A stretch of DNA of 64,000 nt, taken from Acidobacteriota bacterium. Lineage in GTDB: Bacteria; Acidobacteriota; Terriglobia; Terriglobales; Acidobacteriaceae. The notes under the pieces are model-generated. The model ran no database searches. It saw only the letters and a list, made by a program, of their open reading frames with translations, and was not told the DNA's origin. Positions 49,658 through 59,634 of the stretch are shown here, piece after piece. A program made the translations under genes and the position numbers. The stretch's first letter is position 1. The number at the start of each line of letters is the position of its first letter. The stretch lies in NCBI GenBank assembly GCA_031296115.1, contig JARLGI010000057.1, positions 1-64,000 of the forward strand. Direction: 5' to 3'.

Positions 49658-51451
49658 ATGAAGTTTGGCATCTTACGTCTTATTTTTTCGTTGCTTCTGG
49701 CCGGAGGCCTGGCGACCGCTTCAGCTACAGCCCAAAGTACCTCCATCCCTGCTTCGGATACCCCATCCGCCAAACCGGCGGACCAGTCTGTAACTCCCAA
49801 GACCAGCGATACTCCCGCGGCGGCGGGTCAGTCTGGACAGGCGCAGACCGGTGGCGAGCAAGCCGACCCTCTCAAACGGCCAGTTCCGGAGAAGCAGAAA
49901 AAGGCCAACTCCAAGGCCATGAAGCAGGAGTTGAGTTCCACCTACAAGAAGTGGCTCAATGAGGACGTACGCTACATCATCTCGCCGGAGGAAATGTCGG
50001 CCTTCAAGCAGCTCTCCAACGACGAGGAACGCGATCAGTTCATCGAGCAGTTCTGGTTGCGTCGCGACCCCACTCCTGACACGCCGGAGAACGAATACAA
50101 GGAAGAACATTACCGCCGTATCGCTTACGCCAACGAACATTTCGCGGCTGGCGTCCCGGGTTGGCGTACGGACCGGGGCCGTATTTACATCATGTGGGGC
50201 CCGCCCGACCAGATCGACACGCATCCGTCGGGCGGACAATACCAGCGGCCGATCGAAGAAGGCGGCGGTTCGACGTCCACATTTCCGTTCGAGGATTGGC
50301 GGTATCGCTACCTGGAAGGGGTCGGCCAGGAAGTCAATTTGGAATTCGTCGACACCTGCATGTGCGGCGATTACCACCTGACTATCGATCCCAACGAGAA
50401 GGACGCCCTACTGCACACTCCTAATGCTGGTCTAACCCTCTATGAACAGATGGGCATATCCAGCAAGACCTCGCGTGTCGCTAACAGCGGCTCCGGCGGT
50501 GCCAATGCCGGTCCGGAAGCTGGACTAATGAGCAACAACGAGTTCACCAGGCTTGAGCTGCTGGCCAAGGTCCAGACCCCGCCAAAGGTCAAATTCAAGG
50601 ACCTCGAAGAAGTTGTCAGCCACAAGATTAACGTGAACCTGATGCCCTTCGAAATCCGTACCGATTTCGTTAAGGTCACTGGGGACACGGTGTTAGTTCC
50701 GGTCACCTTGCAGGTGAAGAACAAGGACATCACCTTCGTCAGCAAGGACGGCATTCAACGTGGCACGGTTAACATCTTTGGTCGAGTGACAGGTCTTACG
50801 GGACGCATCGCGCAGACGTTCGAAGACACTGTGCAGGTGGATGTGCCTTCGGAGTTGCTGGAAAAAACCATGGAGCACGTTTCTCTCTATTGGAAGGCGA
50901 TTCCCTTACGGCCCGGCAGATATCGCTTTGACGTGGTGGTCAAGGACGTAAACGGTGATCGTGTCGGAACCTGGAGCCGCGGGGTTTTGGTACCGGAGTT
51001 CAATGAAGACAAGCTGGCTTCCTCGTCAATGATTCTGGCCGATCACATGGAGAAGGTGCCCACCAAGAACGTTGGATCGGGAAGTTTTACCATCGGGGAG
51101 ACCAGGTTTGCGTATCCCCACCTCGAGTCCCCCGACGGGAAGCCGGCCAGCTTCAAACGCGATCAGCGTGTGAACCTGTGGATGCAGGTTTATAATTTGC
51201 AGGCGGACGAAAAAACTAAGAAATCGTCGGCCAAAATCGAGTACGAGATTGTAAACTTGGCAAATAATCAAGCGGTGCTGCACTCTTTGGAGTCCACCGA
51301 GGCGATGGGGAATGTTGGTGACCAGGTCACCTTGGAGAAGAGCTTGGCCTTGAACAGCTTTCAGCCAGGTACGTACAGGCTGACGGTGAAGGTCGACGAC
51401 AATATCTCAAAGCAGCAGATTGCTCCTTCGGTACGGTTTGCGGTTGAGTAG
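49658..51451 (+). CDS. GWxTD domain-containing secreted protein
   Basis: A 597-residue exported protein with signal peptide (ILRLIFSLLLAGGLATASAT), a Pro/Ala/Thr/Gln-rich linker and then the GWxTD domain, whose hallmark GWRTD (168-172) continues RGRIYIMWGPPDQ. The domain is found mainly in Acidobacteriota and related phyla and has no established function. The C-terminal half is beta-rich (FEIRTDFVKVTGDTVLVPVT, LRPGRYRFDVVVKDVNGDRV), suggesting stacked beta-sandwich domains. The end overlaps the open frame of the following gene but not its likely start. Neighbouring carboxypeptidase-regulatory/beta-barrel gene suggests envelope function, by context only. Confidence 0.92.
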   Translation: MKFGILRLIFSLLLAGGLATASATAQSTSIPASDTPSAKPADQSVTPKTSDTPAAAGQSGQAQTGGEQADPLKRPVPEKQKKANSKAMKQELSSTYKKWLNEDVRYIISPEEMSAFKQLSNDEERDQFIEQFWLRRDPTPDTPENEYKEEHYRRIAYANEHFAAGVPGWRTDRGRIYIMWGPPDQIDTHPSGGQYQRPIEEGGGSTSTFPFEDWRYRYLEGVGQEVNLEFVDTCMCGDYHLTIDPNEKDALLHTPNAGLTLYEQMGISSKTSRVANSGSGGANAGPEAGLMSNNEFTRLELLAKVQTPPKVKFKDLEEVVSHKINVNLMPFEIRTDFVKVTGDTVLVPVTLQVKNKDITFVSKDGIQRGTVNIFGRVTGLTGRIAQTFEDTVQVDVPSELLEKTMEHVSLYWKAIPLRPGRYRFDVVVKDVNGDRVGTWSRGVLVPEFNEDKLASSSMILADHMEKVPTKNVGSGSFTIGETRFAYPHLESPDGKPASFKRDQRVNLWMQVYNLQADEKTKKSSAKIEYEIVNLANNQAVLHSLESTEAMGNVGDQVTLEKSLALNSFQPGTYRLTVKVDDNISKQQIAPSVRFAVE

Positions 51452-51530
51452 CATCGCGGGATGGCGGACGCGCCGGAAAGTTCTGGTCGCGCATGAGTTT
51501 TGCTTCCGGGAGGCTCTGACTGGAGGTCGA

Positions 51531-53228
51531 ATGATGATGCGAACTCTGGGTTGTTTTGCGGTAGCGATCGTACTGTGCGTCGCCGCAACCGCTGGGGTTG
51601 CTCCAGGCTCGATCTCAGGATACGTCAGGAACTCGGCGGGCGTCGCCCAAATGGGTGCCACGGTTGAGTTGCTGGGCGAGACCGGGCAACACCAGACTGC
51701 CTATACCGACACGAAAGGCTTCTTCCGGTTGGCGGGCTTGCAGGCAGGCAGTTATAACCTGCGCGTCTCCGCTCCCTCCTTCCTTCCCGCGCTTCGCGAA
51801 GACGTCGCTCTGGCTTCGGGTGCCAGCAAAGTTCTAAACATCACCTTGAACACGCTGTTCGAAGCCATCCGCATGATGCCCGAGCTTAAACGCAGCGGGG
51901 ATGACGACGACAGTTGGAAGTGGACGCTGCGCTCCACGGCGAACCGCCCAATTCTGCGGTTTGACGATGGGAATGCCGTGGTCCTGGAAACTGCCTCCCA
52001 GGACAAGTCGATGAAGGGAACGATGGCATTCATGGCGGGTGCCACCAATGAAGGCTACGGCAGTCCTTCTGACCTGGGAACGGTCTTTGCGGTGGAACAC
52101 TCCCTGTTTCGTACAGCGACCGTTGGGTTGGATGGGAACCTGGGATACGGAACCGGCACGCCCGACGGCGTGCTCCGCGTGTCCTACCGCCGGAACAGTC
52201 AGGAGGGCTGGACCCCGACAGTGGCTTTGCTGGTTCGTCGCTTTGCCAATCCGGATGCCGTTCCGCGCCGGGGAGCTCTACAGGCGGCGGCGCTGTCGTA
52301 CGCAGACGGTTTCTCAATTGGAGACCTCTTCGATTTCCAATTCGGTGGCGACGCTGAGGCGATCCAGTTCCTGGGTGAGGAGTCTAACGCCTTTCGTCCC
52401 ACCGGAACGGCCGACCTGCACCTGACTTCAAACACCATCCTTGAGTACCGGTATGCCACCACGGAACCTACCATGCGCGCGCGAAAGGGCTTTGATACGG
52501 CCCCAGCCGACCTCAGCGAGAGTGCGCCGCGCATGACTATGGTTGACGGGCAGCCGCTGTTGGAGAACGCTCATCATCACGAGATGTCGCTGTCACAACG
52601 CCTCGGTGAAAACAATAAAGTTCAGGTCGCATACTTCAACGACCGCATCGCCGACACCGCATTACTGGGGGTTGGGCAAATCGGCTTCGACCCCGGCGAC
52701 ATTTTGCCGGATGTATATTCTGGCACCTTCAACTACAACGGAGGGACCCTACAGGCCCAGGGCGTGCGCTTGGTGTTTCAGCATCGGTTCAGCAATGGGA
52801 CTGCGGCCACGCTGGATTACGCATACGGCGGCGTGCTGGATTTGGAACAACCAGGTGTTGCCTGGTGCGATGTGCGGAACACGATTCAGCATGGCTGGCG
52901 ACATACAGCAGCGTTGAAGTTCAATGGTACGGTACCTCGCTCCAAGACGCGCTGGATAGCGTCCTACCGCTATACAAGCGGCGAGAATACGCTGCTGCCG
53001 GTCGACCTGTTCAATGCTTCCGCCGGACAGGCGGACCCGTTTTTCAATTTGTTTATCCGCCAGCCTCTGCCGCATTTTCACGGTATGCCGCTGAACATGG
53101 AAATGCTGATTGACATTCGCAACCTGCTGGCGCAAGGCTACGTCCCGGTGATGGGCCCGGATGGGCACACGGTTTACCTGATGCAATCAGCTCGCAGCGT
53201 GCGTGGCGGACTGGCATTCACCTTCTAA
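51531..53228 (+). CDS. Carboxypeptidase-regulatory-like domain protein with a beta-barrel-like C-terminus
   Basis: A 565-residue exported protein: signal peptide (MRTLGCFAVAIVLCVAATAG), a carboxypeptidase regulatory-like (Ig-like) domain (about 20-110, SISGYVRNSAGVAQMGATVE, GFFRLAGLQAGSYNLRVSAP), and a long part with alternating beta-strand pattern ending in an aromatic residue (GLAFTF), as in outer-membrane beta-barrels. It lacks a recognisable TonB plug. ATG 51531 is preferred because GGAGG is 4 bases upstream; ATG 51534 is equally possible. It follows the GWxTD gene closely (79 bases) and probably shares its transcript, which ends at the hairpin 53250-53284. Confidence 0.8.
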   Translation: MMMRTLGCFAVAIVLCVAATAGVAPGSISGYVRNSAGVAQMGATVELLGETGQHQTAYTDTKGFFRLAGLQAGSYNLRVSAPSFLPALREDVALASGASKVLNITLNTLFEAIRMMPELKRSGDDDDSWKWTLRSTANRPILRFDDGNAVVLETASQDKSMKGTMAFMAGATNEGYGSPSDLGTVFAVEHSLFRTATVGLDGNLGYGTGTPDGVLRVSYRRNSQEGWTPTVALLVRRFANPDAVPRRGALQAAALSYADGFSIGDLFDFQFGGDAEAIQFLGEESNAFRPTGTADLHLTSNTILEYRYATTEPTMRARKGFDTAPADLSESAPRMTMVDGQPLLENAHHHEMSLSQRLGENNKVQVAYFNDRIADTALLGVGQIGFDPGDILPDVYSGTFNYNGGTLQAQGVRLVFQHRFSNGTAATLDYAYGGVLDLEQPGVAWCDVRNTIQHGWRHTAALKFNGTVPRSKTRWIASYRYTSGENTLLPVDLFNASAGQADPFFNLFIRQPLPHFHGMPLNMEMLIDIRNLLAQGYVPVMGPDGHTVYLMQSARSVRGGLAFTF

Positions 53229-53249
53229 TCGTTCGAGCTTCTACAGTAA

Positions 53250-53284
53250 GAGCCCGCGGCGCGCAGCGGGCTCTTTGCTTTTTT
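53250..53284 (+). terminator. Intrinsic terminator after the beta-barrel-like gene
   Basis: Perfect 8-bp stem GAGCCCGC (53250-53257) and GCGGGCTC (53266-53273) followed by TTTGCTTTTTT. Confidence 0.9.
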
Positions 53285-53354
53285 ACGCGACCGAAGTGAA
53301 TTGGCATGCGCAAAGGCTGACAGTGGTTTAGCCGCTCGGTTTGATACTAGTGTG

Positions 53355-53388
53355 GCGCCAACGGCGCCCCTCAGCAGCTCGTGCTGCA
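53355..53388. repeat. Two short palindromes between the terminator and ftsK
   Basis: GGCGCC-AAC-GGCGCC (53355-53369) and GCAGC-TCGT-GCTGC (53375-53388), arranged like the hairpin pairs of the trp region but without the CTTYAG centre. Confidence 0.55.
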
Positions 53389-53408
53389 AACGGCAGAAGT
53401 AGCAGCAG

Positions 53409-55868
53409 CTAACGCAACGCGTCCTCGACTTCGCTTAGCCAGTCAGGACGCTTCAGCAATTCACGCGGTTTGGGACCGTCCGCAGCGCCGACGATGCCGT
53501 CACGCTCCATGAGGTCAATAAGATGCGCCGCGCGGCCATAGCCGATGCGAAGCCGCCGCTGAAGCAGAGAAGTTGACGCTTTGCCGTATTCCAGAACGAT
53601 TCGCACCGCATCCTGATAAAGCTCGTCATTCTCGTCGCCACCTTCGCCGTCGGACCCAGAGCTGCCGGCTGCAGACTCGCCGTCGTCGCGCGGGGGCGCC
53701 AGGAAGTTCTCCTCATACTGCGCTTGGGCTTGCGACCGCCAGAACTCGACCACCGCAGCGATTTCTTTCTCCGTAACAAGCGGAGCATGTAAGCGGTGGA
53801 CTCGGGCCGACCCATTCGGCAGGTACAGCATGTCTCCGCGGCCCAGCAGCGCTTCTGCACCGTTGGCATCGAGAATCGTTCGCGAATCGATTTTTGTGGC
53901 CACGCGAAATGACATCCGGGACGGGAAATTGGCCTTGATGAGCCCGGTGATGACATCCACCGACGGGCGCTGGGTGGCGAGCACAAGATGGATCCCGACC
54001 GCGCGCGCCATCTGCGCTAGGCGCGTAATGGAAGCCTCAACGTTCTGCCCATCGAGCATCATCAAGTCGGCGAGCTCGTCGATGATGATGACGATGTAAG
54101 GCAAGGGCCGCGCCTCGCTGCCTTCGTCGAACAAGCTCGGCGTGCTGGTGTCGAAGAGCCGGTTGTACTGATCGATGTTGCGCACGCCTTTTTCGGCGAG
54201 CAGTTTCAGCCGGCGTTCCATTTCGCGCACCGCGTTGCGCAGCGCATTAGAGGCCAGCTTCGGCTCGGTGATAATGGGCGTGTGCAGGTGCGGCACGCCC
54301 TCGTAATTCCACAACTCTAGCCGCTTGGGGTCAACCAGGATAAGGCGGACTTCCTCCGGCGTCGCTTTGTACAGGATGGACATGATGAACGCATTGATGG
54401 CTACGCTCTTGCCGGAGCCGGTCGAGCCTGCGATCAGCAGGTGCGGCATGGTATTCAGTTCGGCAGTCACGATCCGGCCGTTGATGTCCTTGCCCATGGC
54501 CAGCGTGATTTTCGACTTCGACGCCAGGAACTCCTGCGCCTCGACCACCTCGCGCAGCCAGATGGTTTCGCGCTCGTGGTTAGGAACTTGGATGCCGACG
54601 GTCGATTTGCCGGCCATGCGCTCGATAAGGATGCTTTCGGCACGCAGTGCCAGGCAGAGATCGTCGCACAGGCTGGTGACGCGGCTGTACTTAATGCCAG
54701 CCTCAGGCTTGAACTCGAAGGTGGTCACCACCGGCCCGGGATTGATTTGTACGACCTGGCCGCGCACATCGAACTCAGCGCATTTTTCCGCCAGGACCTG
54801 TGCCAGGTTCTTGAGTTCAAGTTCGTTGATGTCGCTGTGCTCGTCAGCACGATGCAGCAACGCGGTCGAAGGCAGCTTGTAGCTCCCCGCAAGGCGTGGC
54901 ATCGTGGTCTTGCCATGCGGCGTGCTGTCAGCGCGAGTCGTGACCTCGATGGCCTCGGCAGCTACTTCGTTTGGAAAGTCTGCTACATCGGGCTTGGCGC
55001 TCTCGTTCTCGAAAGTGCGCTCGATACCGCTCTTTGCGCTTTTCGTTGACTGCGGCAGCGGAACACCAATCCCAGCCAGCTGCATGTTGGCCCCAGGTAC
55101 CTCTTCCGCTTGCCGGCGCGGAACCAGCTGCGCCGTAACCACCGGTTTGGTATTGGCGGCGGCAGCGCGCTTCTTCTCCAGGTCCTTGGCTGCCTTCTTG
55201 CGGGCGCGTTCTGCGCGCCAGTCAGCAAATCGGTCAAGTGCCGCGTAAGCAAAGGAGAAACCCGTTTGCGACCAGATCTGAAGCGCTCCGAAAGAGAAAG
55301 CAGTCGACAGATAGAGCGCAACTGCGATGACCGCCAGACAGACCAGGTAGGCGCCGACCAGGTTGAAATAATGGATCAGAGCATCCGCCACGATGCGCCC
55401 GAGCAGGCCTTCTGACGGTATGGCAGCCATCCAGCGCACGTGCCACGGCAACAGCCCGATGAATGCGGCCAAGAACGTAATGAGTGCCAGCGCGCCCAGT
55501 GTTTTGGCGTATGGCACCGCGATAAGTCGTGAACGGAACCAGCGCACCGCGTAAAGCGTGAGGAAAAGCGGCACCAGGAAAACCGCAACGCCGAAGAACT
55601 GCAGCGCGAGATCGCTGACCACGGCTCCGAAGGGCCCGATCCAGTTGTGGGCGGGCCGGCCAGCGGGGGGATTGGCTGCGGTGTTCAGCGAAGGATCCAG
55701 CGGCGAATAGGAAACCAGCGCGAGGACAAGGAGGACCGCGAAAACGAAGACCAGGAAGCCGATCAGCTCATTGAGCCGGCGGTTGGCCGTCGGAGTGAAT
55801 GCGCGCGAGATAACGTTCATGTTGGCGTTCGGCCGTTTCGGGAAACTACGGCGTTTGGTAGCGCTCAT
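53409..55868 (-). CDS. ftsK: DNA translocase FtsK
   Basis: Septum-located DNA pump that segregates chromosome ends and activates XerCD at dif. From ATG 55868 it has 819 residues. Order: four N-terminal membrane helices (about 30-200, starting LIGFLVFVFAVLLVLALVSY), a shorter-than-E. coli linker rich in Ala and Lys, the alpha/beta motor with Walker A IAGSTGSGKSVA and Walker B YIVIIIDELADLMM, and the C-terminal gamma winged helix (ASTSLLQRRLRIGYGRAAHL) that reads KOPS. The start is uncertain (alternative ATG 55820); the frame continues to 55964 with unconserved residues. Confidence 0.94.
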   Translation of the reverse strand: MSATKRRSFPKRPNANMNVISRAFTPTANRRLNELIGFLVFVFAVLLVLALVSYSPLDPSLNTAANPPAGRPAHNWIGPFGAVVSDLALQFFGVAVFLVPLFLTLYAVRWFRSRLIAVPYAKTLGALALITFLAAFIGLLPWHVRWMAAIPSEGLLGRIVADALIHYFNLVGAYLVCLAVIAVALYLSTAFSFGALQIWSQTGFSFAYAALDRFADWRAERARKKAAKDLEKKRAAAANTKPVVTAQLVPRRQAEEVPGANMQLAGIGVPLPQSTKSAKSGIERTFENESAKPDVADFPNEVAAEAIEVTTRADSTPHGKTTMPRLAGSYKLPSTALLHRADEHSDINELELKNLAQVLAEKCAEFDVRGQVVQINPGPVVTTFEFKPEAGIKYSRVTSLCDDLCLALRAESILIERMAGKSTVGIQVPNHERETIWLREVVEAQEFLASKSKITLAMGKDINGRIVTAELNTMPHLLIAGSTGSGKSVAINAFIMSILYKATPEEVRLILVDPKRLELWNYEGVPHLHTPIITEPKLASNALRNAVREMERRLKLLAEKGVRNIDQYNRLFDTSTPSLFDEGSEARPLPYIVIIIDELADLMMLDGQNVEASITRLAQMARAVGIHLVLATQRPSVDVITGLIKANFPSRMSFRVATKIDSRTILDANGAEALLGRGDMLYLPNGSARVHRLHAPLVTEKEIAAVVEFWRSQAQAQYEENFLAPPRDDGESAAGSSGSDGEGGDENDELYQDAVRIVLEYGKASTSLLQRRLRIGYGRAAHLIDLMERDGIVGAADGPKPRELLKRPDWLSEVEDALR

Positions 55869-56174
55869 GCAGCTTGTCTTCTCATGCGCAAGCAGACAGC
55901 GCCGCGCAACGCGCAGCGAAACCCAACGCGTGATTCCAGAGAATGCCGATTGCGGGGCGCCCAACGACGGGCGCGCAGATAAACCAGAGCCAAGTGATTA
56001 TCCCAAAAAGGCAGGCCATTGTTGTAAGAAATAGTAACCCAAGTGTTGCCGTTCTAGACGCCTACCCCAGACGCATGCGAAGGGAAGAGGGTTTCGAGCC
56101 CCGATCGGTGAGCGTGGTCGCGACCTTCAATGTAGAATTCCGTCACAAAGCGCCAATCGCCTACGGAGATCCGG
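55869..56174. other. Intergenic region between divergent ftsK and the TPR gene
   Basis: About 305 bases with no supportable gene and no clear promoter or repeat. Confidence 0.4.
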
Positions 56175-57665
56175 ATGTCCCATCTATGGCGTCTATTACT
56201 CACCCTGCTGTTCGCGGTTCGCCTCTCGGCAGCGCAAGAGACACACAGTCACAGCGCCCCTGAGAAACTGGGGAAAGTGTCGTTTCCGATTTCTTGCACA
56301 CCCGCGGATCAGGAAGAGTTCGATCGGGGCGTGGCTCTGCTTCACTCCTTCGCTTATACTGCTGCCGAAAATGCATTTCAGGCCGTGGCCGAACTGGATC
56401 CACAGTGTGCGATGGCACATTGGGGAATGGCCATGGCGTATTTTCACCAGCTTTGGGAGCCGCCCATTTCGCCCGCGAAGGTTCCGCTTGCGCAACGCCA
56501 AATCCAGCGGGCGCAGCAGATCGGGGCGGGCTCGGAACGAGAACGCCAGTTCATCAGTGCGCTGGGCTTGATATATCAGGACGCTGCCGCCGTTCCGTAC
56601 CGCACGCGCGCGTTGAACTACGAGCACGCCATGAGCGATCTCGCTGCGGCGAATAGGAAAGATGTCGAAGCGCAAGTGTTTTACGCGCTCGCACTGTTGG
56701 CGAACGCATCTCCTGCCGACAAGACGCATGCGAAGCAGAAACAGGCGGCCGATCTGCTTGAGCCGCTGGATCGCACCTACCCGCAGCACCCGGGGATCCC
56801 GCACTACCTCATCCATGCTTACGACAATGCGGAACTCGCACCCCGAGGCCTCCCTGCGGCAAGAGCCTACTCCCAGATTGCACCGTCGGCGCCGCATGCA
56901 TTGCACATGCCATCGCATATATTCACACGACTCGGCCTATGGGACGACTCCATCACATCCAACCAGGCGGCACGGGATGCGGCACAGCGGCAGGGCGACA
57001 CAGGAGAAGAGCTGCACGCGATGGATTATCTGGTGTATGCCTATCTGCAAACGGGACGCGACAATGAGGCTGCTCAGGTCATTCAGCAACTTAAGAACAT
57101 GCCGCAGCTGAATGTTGGCGAGTTCAAGATAGCGTACGCTTCTATCGCGATGCCGGTCCGCTACATGGTTGAGCGGGGTCAATGGCCTGATGCTGCCGGC
57201 ATCGTTCCTCCGACAGGAGCCCCGCCTCATGTTATGGCAATTGCGGTCTGGGCTCGGGGGATCGGGCTTGCTCGGAGCGGACGCGCAACCGAGGCGCGCG
57301 TGGAAGTCGATAAATTGTGGCGGATCGAAGAGCAGCTTCGAGCGTCAGGTAACGACTATTGGGCCACTCAGGTGGGGATCCTGACGCGCGAAGTTATGGC
57401 ATGGTCAGCCCAGGCGGACAAGAAGCCGGATGAAGCCTCAGCCTTGATGCGCACGTCAGCCGACGAGGAGGATGCTGTCGAGAAGCTTCCGGTGACGCCG
57501 GGGCCGATTGTTCCGGCCCGCGAACAGCTCGGCTACCTGCTTCTGGAGCAGAATCACCCGGGTGCCGCGCTCAAGGAATTCCAGACGGCACTCGAAAATG
57601 CTCCGGGCCGGCGCGGAGCGTTGCGGGGAGCGGCGCAGGCCGTCGAGCTCTCCGGCCAGAACTAG
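56175..57665 (+). CDS. Secreted TPR-repeat protein
   Basis: A 496-residue exported protein with signal peptide (LWRLLLTLLFAVRLSAAQE) and a helical-repeat body. Tetratricopeptide-like units begin near residue 45 (FDRGVALLHSFAYTAAENAF), and a characteristic GIPHYLIHAYDN followed by ALHMPSHIFTRLGLWDD occurs mid-protein. His-rich elements of this kind occur in a widespread but uncharacterised group of TPR proteins in Acidobacteriota and other soil bacteria (from memory, unverified). No catalytic function is assigned. It ends 32 bases before the convergent uppP gene. Confidence 0.82.
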   Translation: MSHLWRLLLTLLFAVRLSAAQETHSHSAPEKLGKVSFPISCTPADQEEFDRGVALLHSFAYTAAENAFQAVAELDPQCAMAHWGMAMAYFHQLWEPPISPAKVPLAQRQIQRAQQIGAGSERERQFISALGLIYQDAAAVPYRTRALNYEHAMSDLAAANRKDVEAQVFYALALLANASPADKTHAKQKQAADLLEPLDRTYPQHPGIPHYLIHAYDNAELAPRGLPAARAYSQIAPSAPHALHMPSHIFTRLGLWDDSITSNQAARDAAQRQGDTGEELHAMDYLVYAYLQTGRDNEAAQVIQQLKNMPQLNVGEFKIAYASIAMPVRYMVERGQWPDAAGIVPPTGAPPHVMAIAVWARGIGLARSGRATEARVEVDKLWRIEEQLRASGNDYWATQVGILTREVMAWSAQADKKPDEASALMRTSADEEDAVEKLPVTPGPIVPAREQLGYLLLEQNHPGAALKEFQTALENAPGRRGALRGAAQAVELSGQN

Positions 57666-57697
57666 ACTCCAGCCTGGAACTTTCTCGTGGCGCAAGG

Positions 57698-58588
57698 TCA
57701 GCCCGGCAGCCGGGCCACCCACCACAGCACAAACCCGCCCAGCAGTATCCGGTAGATGGCAAAGACCGTGAATCCGCGGGTGCGGACCCAGTTCATGAAC
57801 CAAGCCACCACGCCGTAGGCGACAATGAACGACACGACGAATCCGATGGCCAGCACGATCCACGAATGCGCGTCGCTGGGCATGGAGCCAATAGCGCTAG
57901 GCTCGCCGTGGTGCGGCCGCAGCGACTTGAACAGGTCGTAAACCGTCGCAACCACCATGGTTGGAATCGAGAGAAAGAACGAGAACTCCAAGGCAGCGGG
58001 GCGGCTCATGCCGGCCAACTCACCGCCTGTGATGGTGGACATCGATCGGGAGGTCCCGGGAAAGACCGCCGAGAAGATCTGGCAGAAGCCAATCCAAACG
58101 GCCTGCGCCACCGACATCTGCTCCATGTCTTCCGTAAGCTTGCCGCGGGCGAAGGCCTTATGTGTGGAGCGCTCATAAACAGCGTCCACCACCCACATGA
58201 TTGCGCCGCCGATTATCAGTGCCCAAGCCATTAAATGCAGGCTTTCCAAGTGCTTACCGATGATCTTGGTGAGCAGGAAGGCCGGGATCGCGGTGACCAC
58301 AAACGCGATAAGTGTGAGCGTGAGAGGGTGGTTCACGACGGTGCGATCGCCGCGTTTGCCCTGCGGGAAATCGCGCAGCAGTTCGACGATGCGATTCCAG
58401 AAATAAATAGGCAGGCAAAGGATCGCGCCCAACTGGATGACGATGGAGAACATCTTCCAGTAGCCATTGCCCAGATCGAGCCCGAGGAAAGCCTCGACGA
58501 TGCGCAGATGAGCGGTTGAACTGACAGGCAGAAACTCGGTGAGACCCTCGACAACACCCAGCAGGACAGACAACAAATACTCGTTCAA
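57698..58588 (-). CDS. uppP: Undecaprenyl-diphosphatase
   Basis: BacA/UppP-type integral-membrane phosphatase that recycles undecaprenyl pyrophosphate for peptidoglycan and other glycan synthesis; overexpression gives bacitracin resistance. The 296-residue protein has about seven to eight helices and both signatures: EGLTEFLPVSSTAHL (Glu-rich motif, about 14-28) and PGTSRSMSTI, the re-entrant loop with the catalytic Arg/Ser. The gene is isolated between unrelated genes on the same strand. Confidence 0.96.
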   Translation of the reverse strand: MNEYLLSVLLGVVEGLTEFLPVSSTAHLRIVEAFLGLDLGNGYWKMFSIVIQLGAILCLPIYFWNRIVELLRDFPQGKRGDRTVVNHPLTLTLIAFVVTAIPAFLLTKIIGKHLESLHLMAWALIIGGAIMWVVDAVYERSTHKAFARGKLTEDMEQMSVAQAVWIGFCQIFSAVFPGTSRSMSTITGGELAGMSRPAALEFSFFLSIPTMVVATVYDLFKSLRPHHGEPSAIGSMPSDAHSWIVLAIGFVVSFIVAYGVVAWFMNWVRTRGFTVFAIYRILLGGFVLWWVARLPG

Positions 58589-58633
58589 ATCGCCTCCGCG
58601 CGACAGAATTCAGACGTTATAGGAATTGATACG

Positions 58634-59608
58634 CTATTCGTTAGCAGGCCCGTAGGTAGGCATGTTGTTCTGAACCATATATACCAGACGTTCGCCGCGG
58701 TTGGACCAGTCGGTGTCATTGGGGTATTGCGAAACCAGTTTCTTCCCCACCGCTAAGGCGCGTGCCGTGGACTCGTCCGCCTTCTTTTGCTCATTGGCGG
58801 TCTTGTAAATGGTAATGAGCGCCGAGTAGCGCCACGCCGCCTTGTAAAGGGCCTCGGCAGCTTTCGGGGACTGCGGGCGCTCTTCGGCGTACTTCATGTA
58901 AATCTGCGCCTCCATCTCCGGACACTTGGCCTCGGCCTGCCAGTCGCCGCAAAGCTTGTTGTCGATGAGGTGATACGCAGCGAGATCGGCCCACTTCGTT
59001 CCGGGATACTTCTTCATCACCCGCTTCATCCGCTCCTCGTCGATAGGCAGACGCAGACTGGGGTCGCGCATCTTGGCCGAAGGGCGCGTAGCCAGGTCCT
59101 CGGCCTCGATCTGCCAGCGTATGTCGGCAGCACGATAGGCAGCTTGCGGCGCCAGTGGCGAAGCAGGGAAATACTCCGCCAGGCCCGCATACAATCGCAT
59201 GGCGTCCTGCGCCGCCCCACGCCGTCCGCCGCGATGGCTGGCTTCCATCTCGGAGTCGAAAGCCTCGCCAAAAAGAACTTTGTCGCCATCGACAGTCTTT
59301 GGGGTAATCACACCTTTGTCGACGACCCAGCCGGTAACATTGCGGTCGGTCCGCTCTTCCTCGCCGACCTCAATGTTGAACGTGACGTCTACCGTCCCGA
59401 CAATGTGCGCCCAGCCGGGGGTACGCTCGATCACCGCGACTTCGCGTCCGCGGCCAATGTCCGACAGCTTCGCCGAAGATGTGTCGGGGGAGATGTAGAT
59501 TACTCCCTGTCGCAGCATTACACCGCGTTCCGCAGCAAAGGCAACCAGCGAAAAGCAAATGATCAGGCAAAACGACGAAGTCGAAGCAAGTGAATGTCTC
59601 TGTGACAC
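58634..59608 (-). CDS. Exported SH3-like/TPR protein of unknown function
   Basis: A 324-residue exported protein. Signal peptide (LASTSSFCLIICFSLVAFAA), then an SH3-like beta module (about 30-100, YISPDTSSAKLSDIGRGREV, GWAHIVGTVDVTFN), then a helical region with TPR character (LAEYFPASPLAPQAAYRAAD, YPGTKWADLAAYHLI, EALYKAAWRYSALI). GTG 59608 is chosen because GGAG lies 5 bases upstream and the signal peptide starts there. No enzymatic motif. It may help bind peptidoglycan or act as a scaffold; that is inference. Confidence 0.7.
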   Translation of the reverse strand: MSQRHSLASTSSFCLIICFSLVAFAAERGVMLRQGVIYISPDTSSAKLSDIGRGREVAVIERTPGWAHIVGTVDVTFNIEVGEEERTDRNVTGWVVDKGVITPKTVDGDKVLFGEAFDSEMEASHRGGRRGAAQDAMRLYAGLAEYFPASPLAPQAAYRAADIRWQIEAEDLATRPSAKMRDPSLRLPIDEERMKRVMKKYPGTKWADLAAYHLIDNKLCGDWQAEAKCPEMEAQIYMKYAEERPQSPKAAEALYKAAWRYSALITIYKTANEQKKADESTARALAVGKKLVSQYPNDTDWSNRGERLVYMVQNNMPTYGPANE

Positions 59609-59634
59609 GGTGACTCCTGAAACTTGACGTGCGG

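Noticed and set aside
53355-53388. Palindromes near ftsK as members of the CTTYAG family
   Set aside because: They lack the CTTYAG centre, so they are listed as generic palindromes only.
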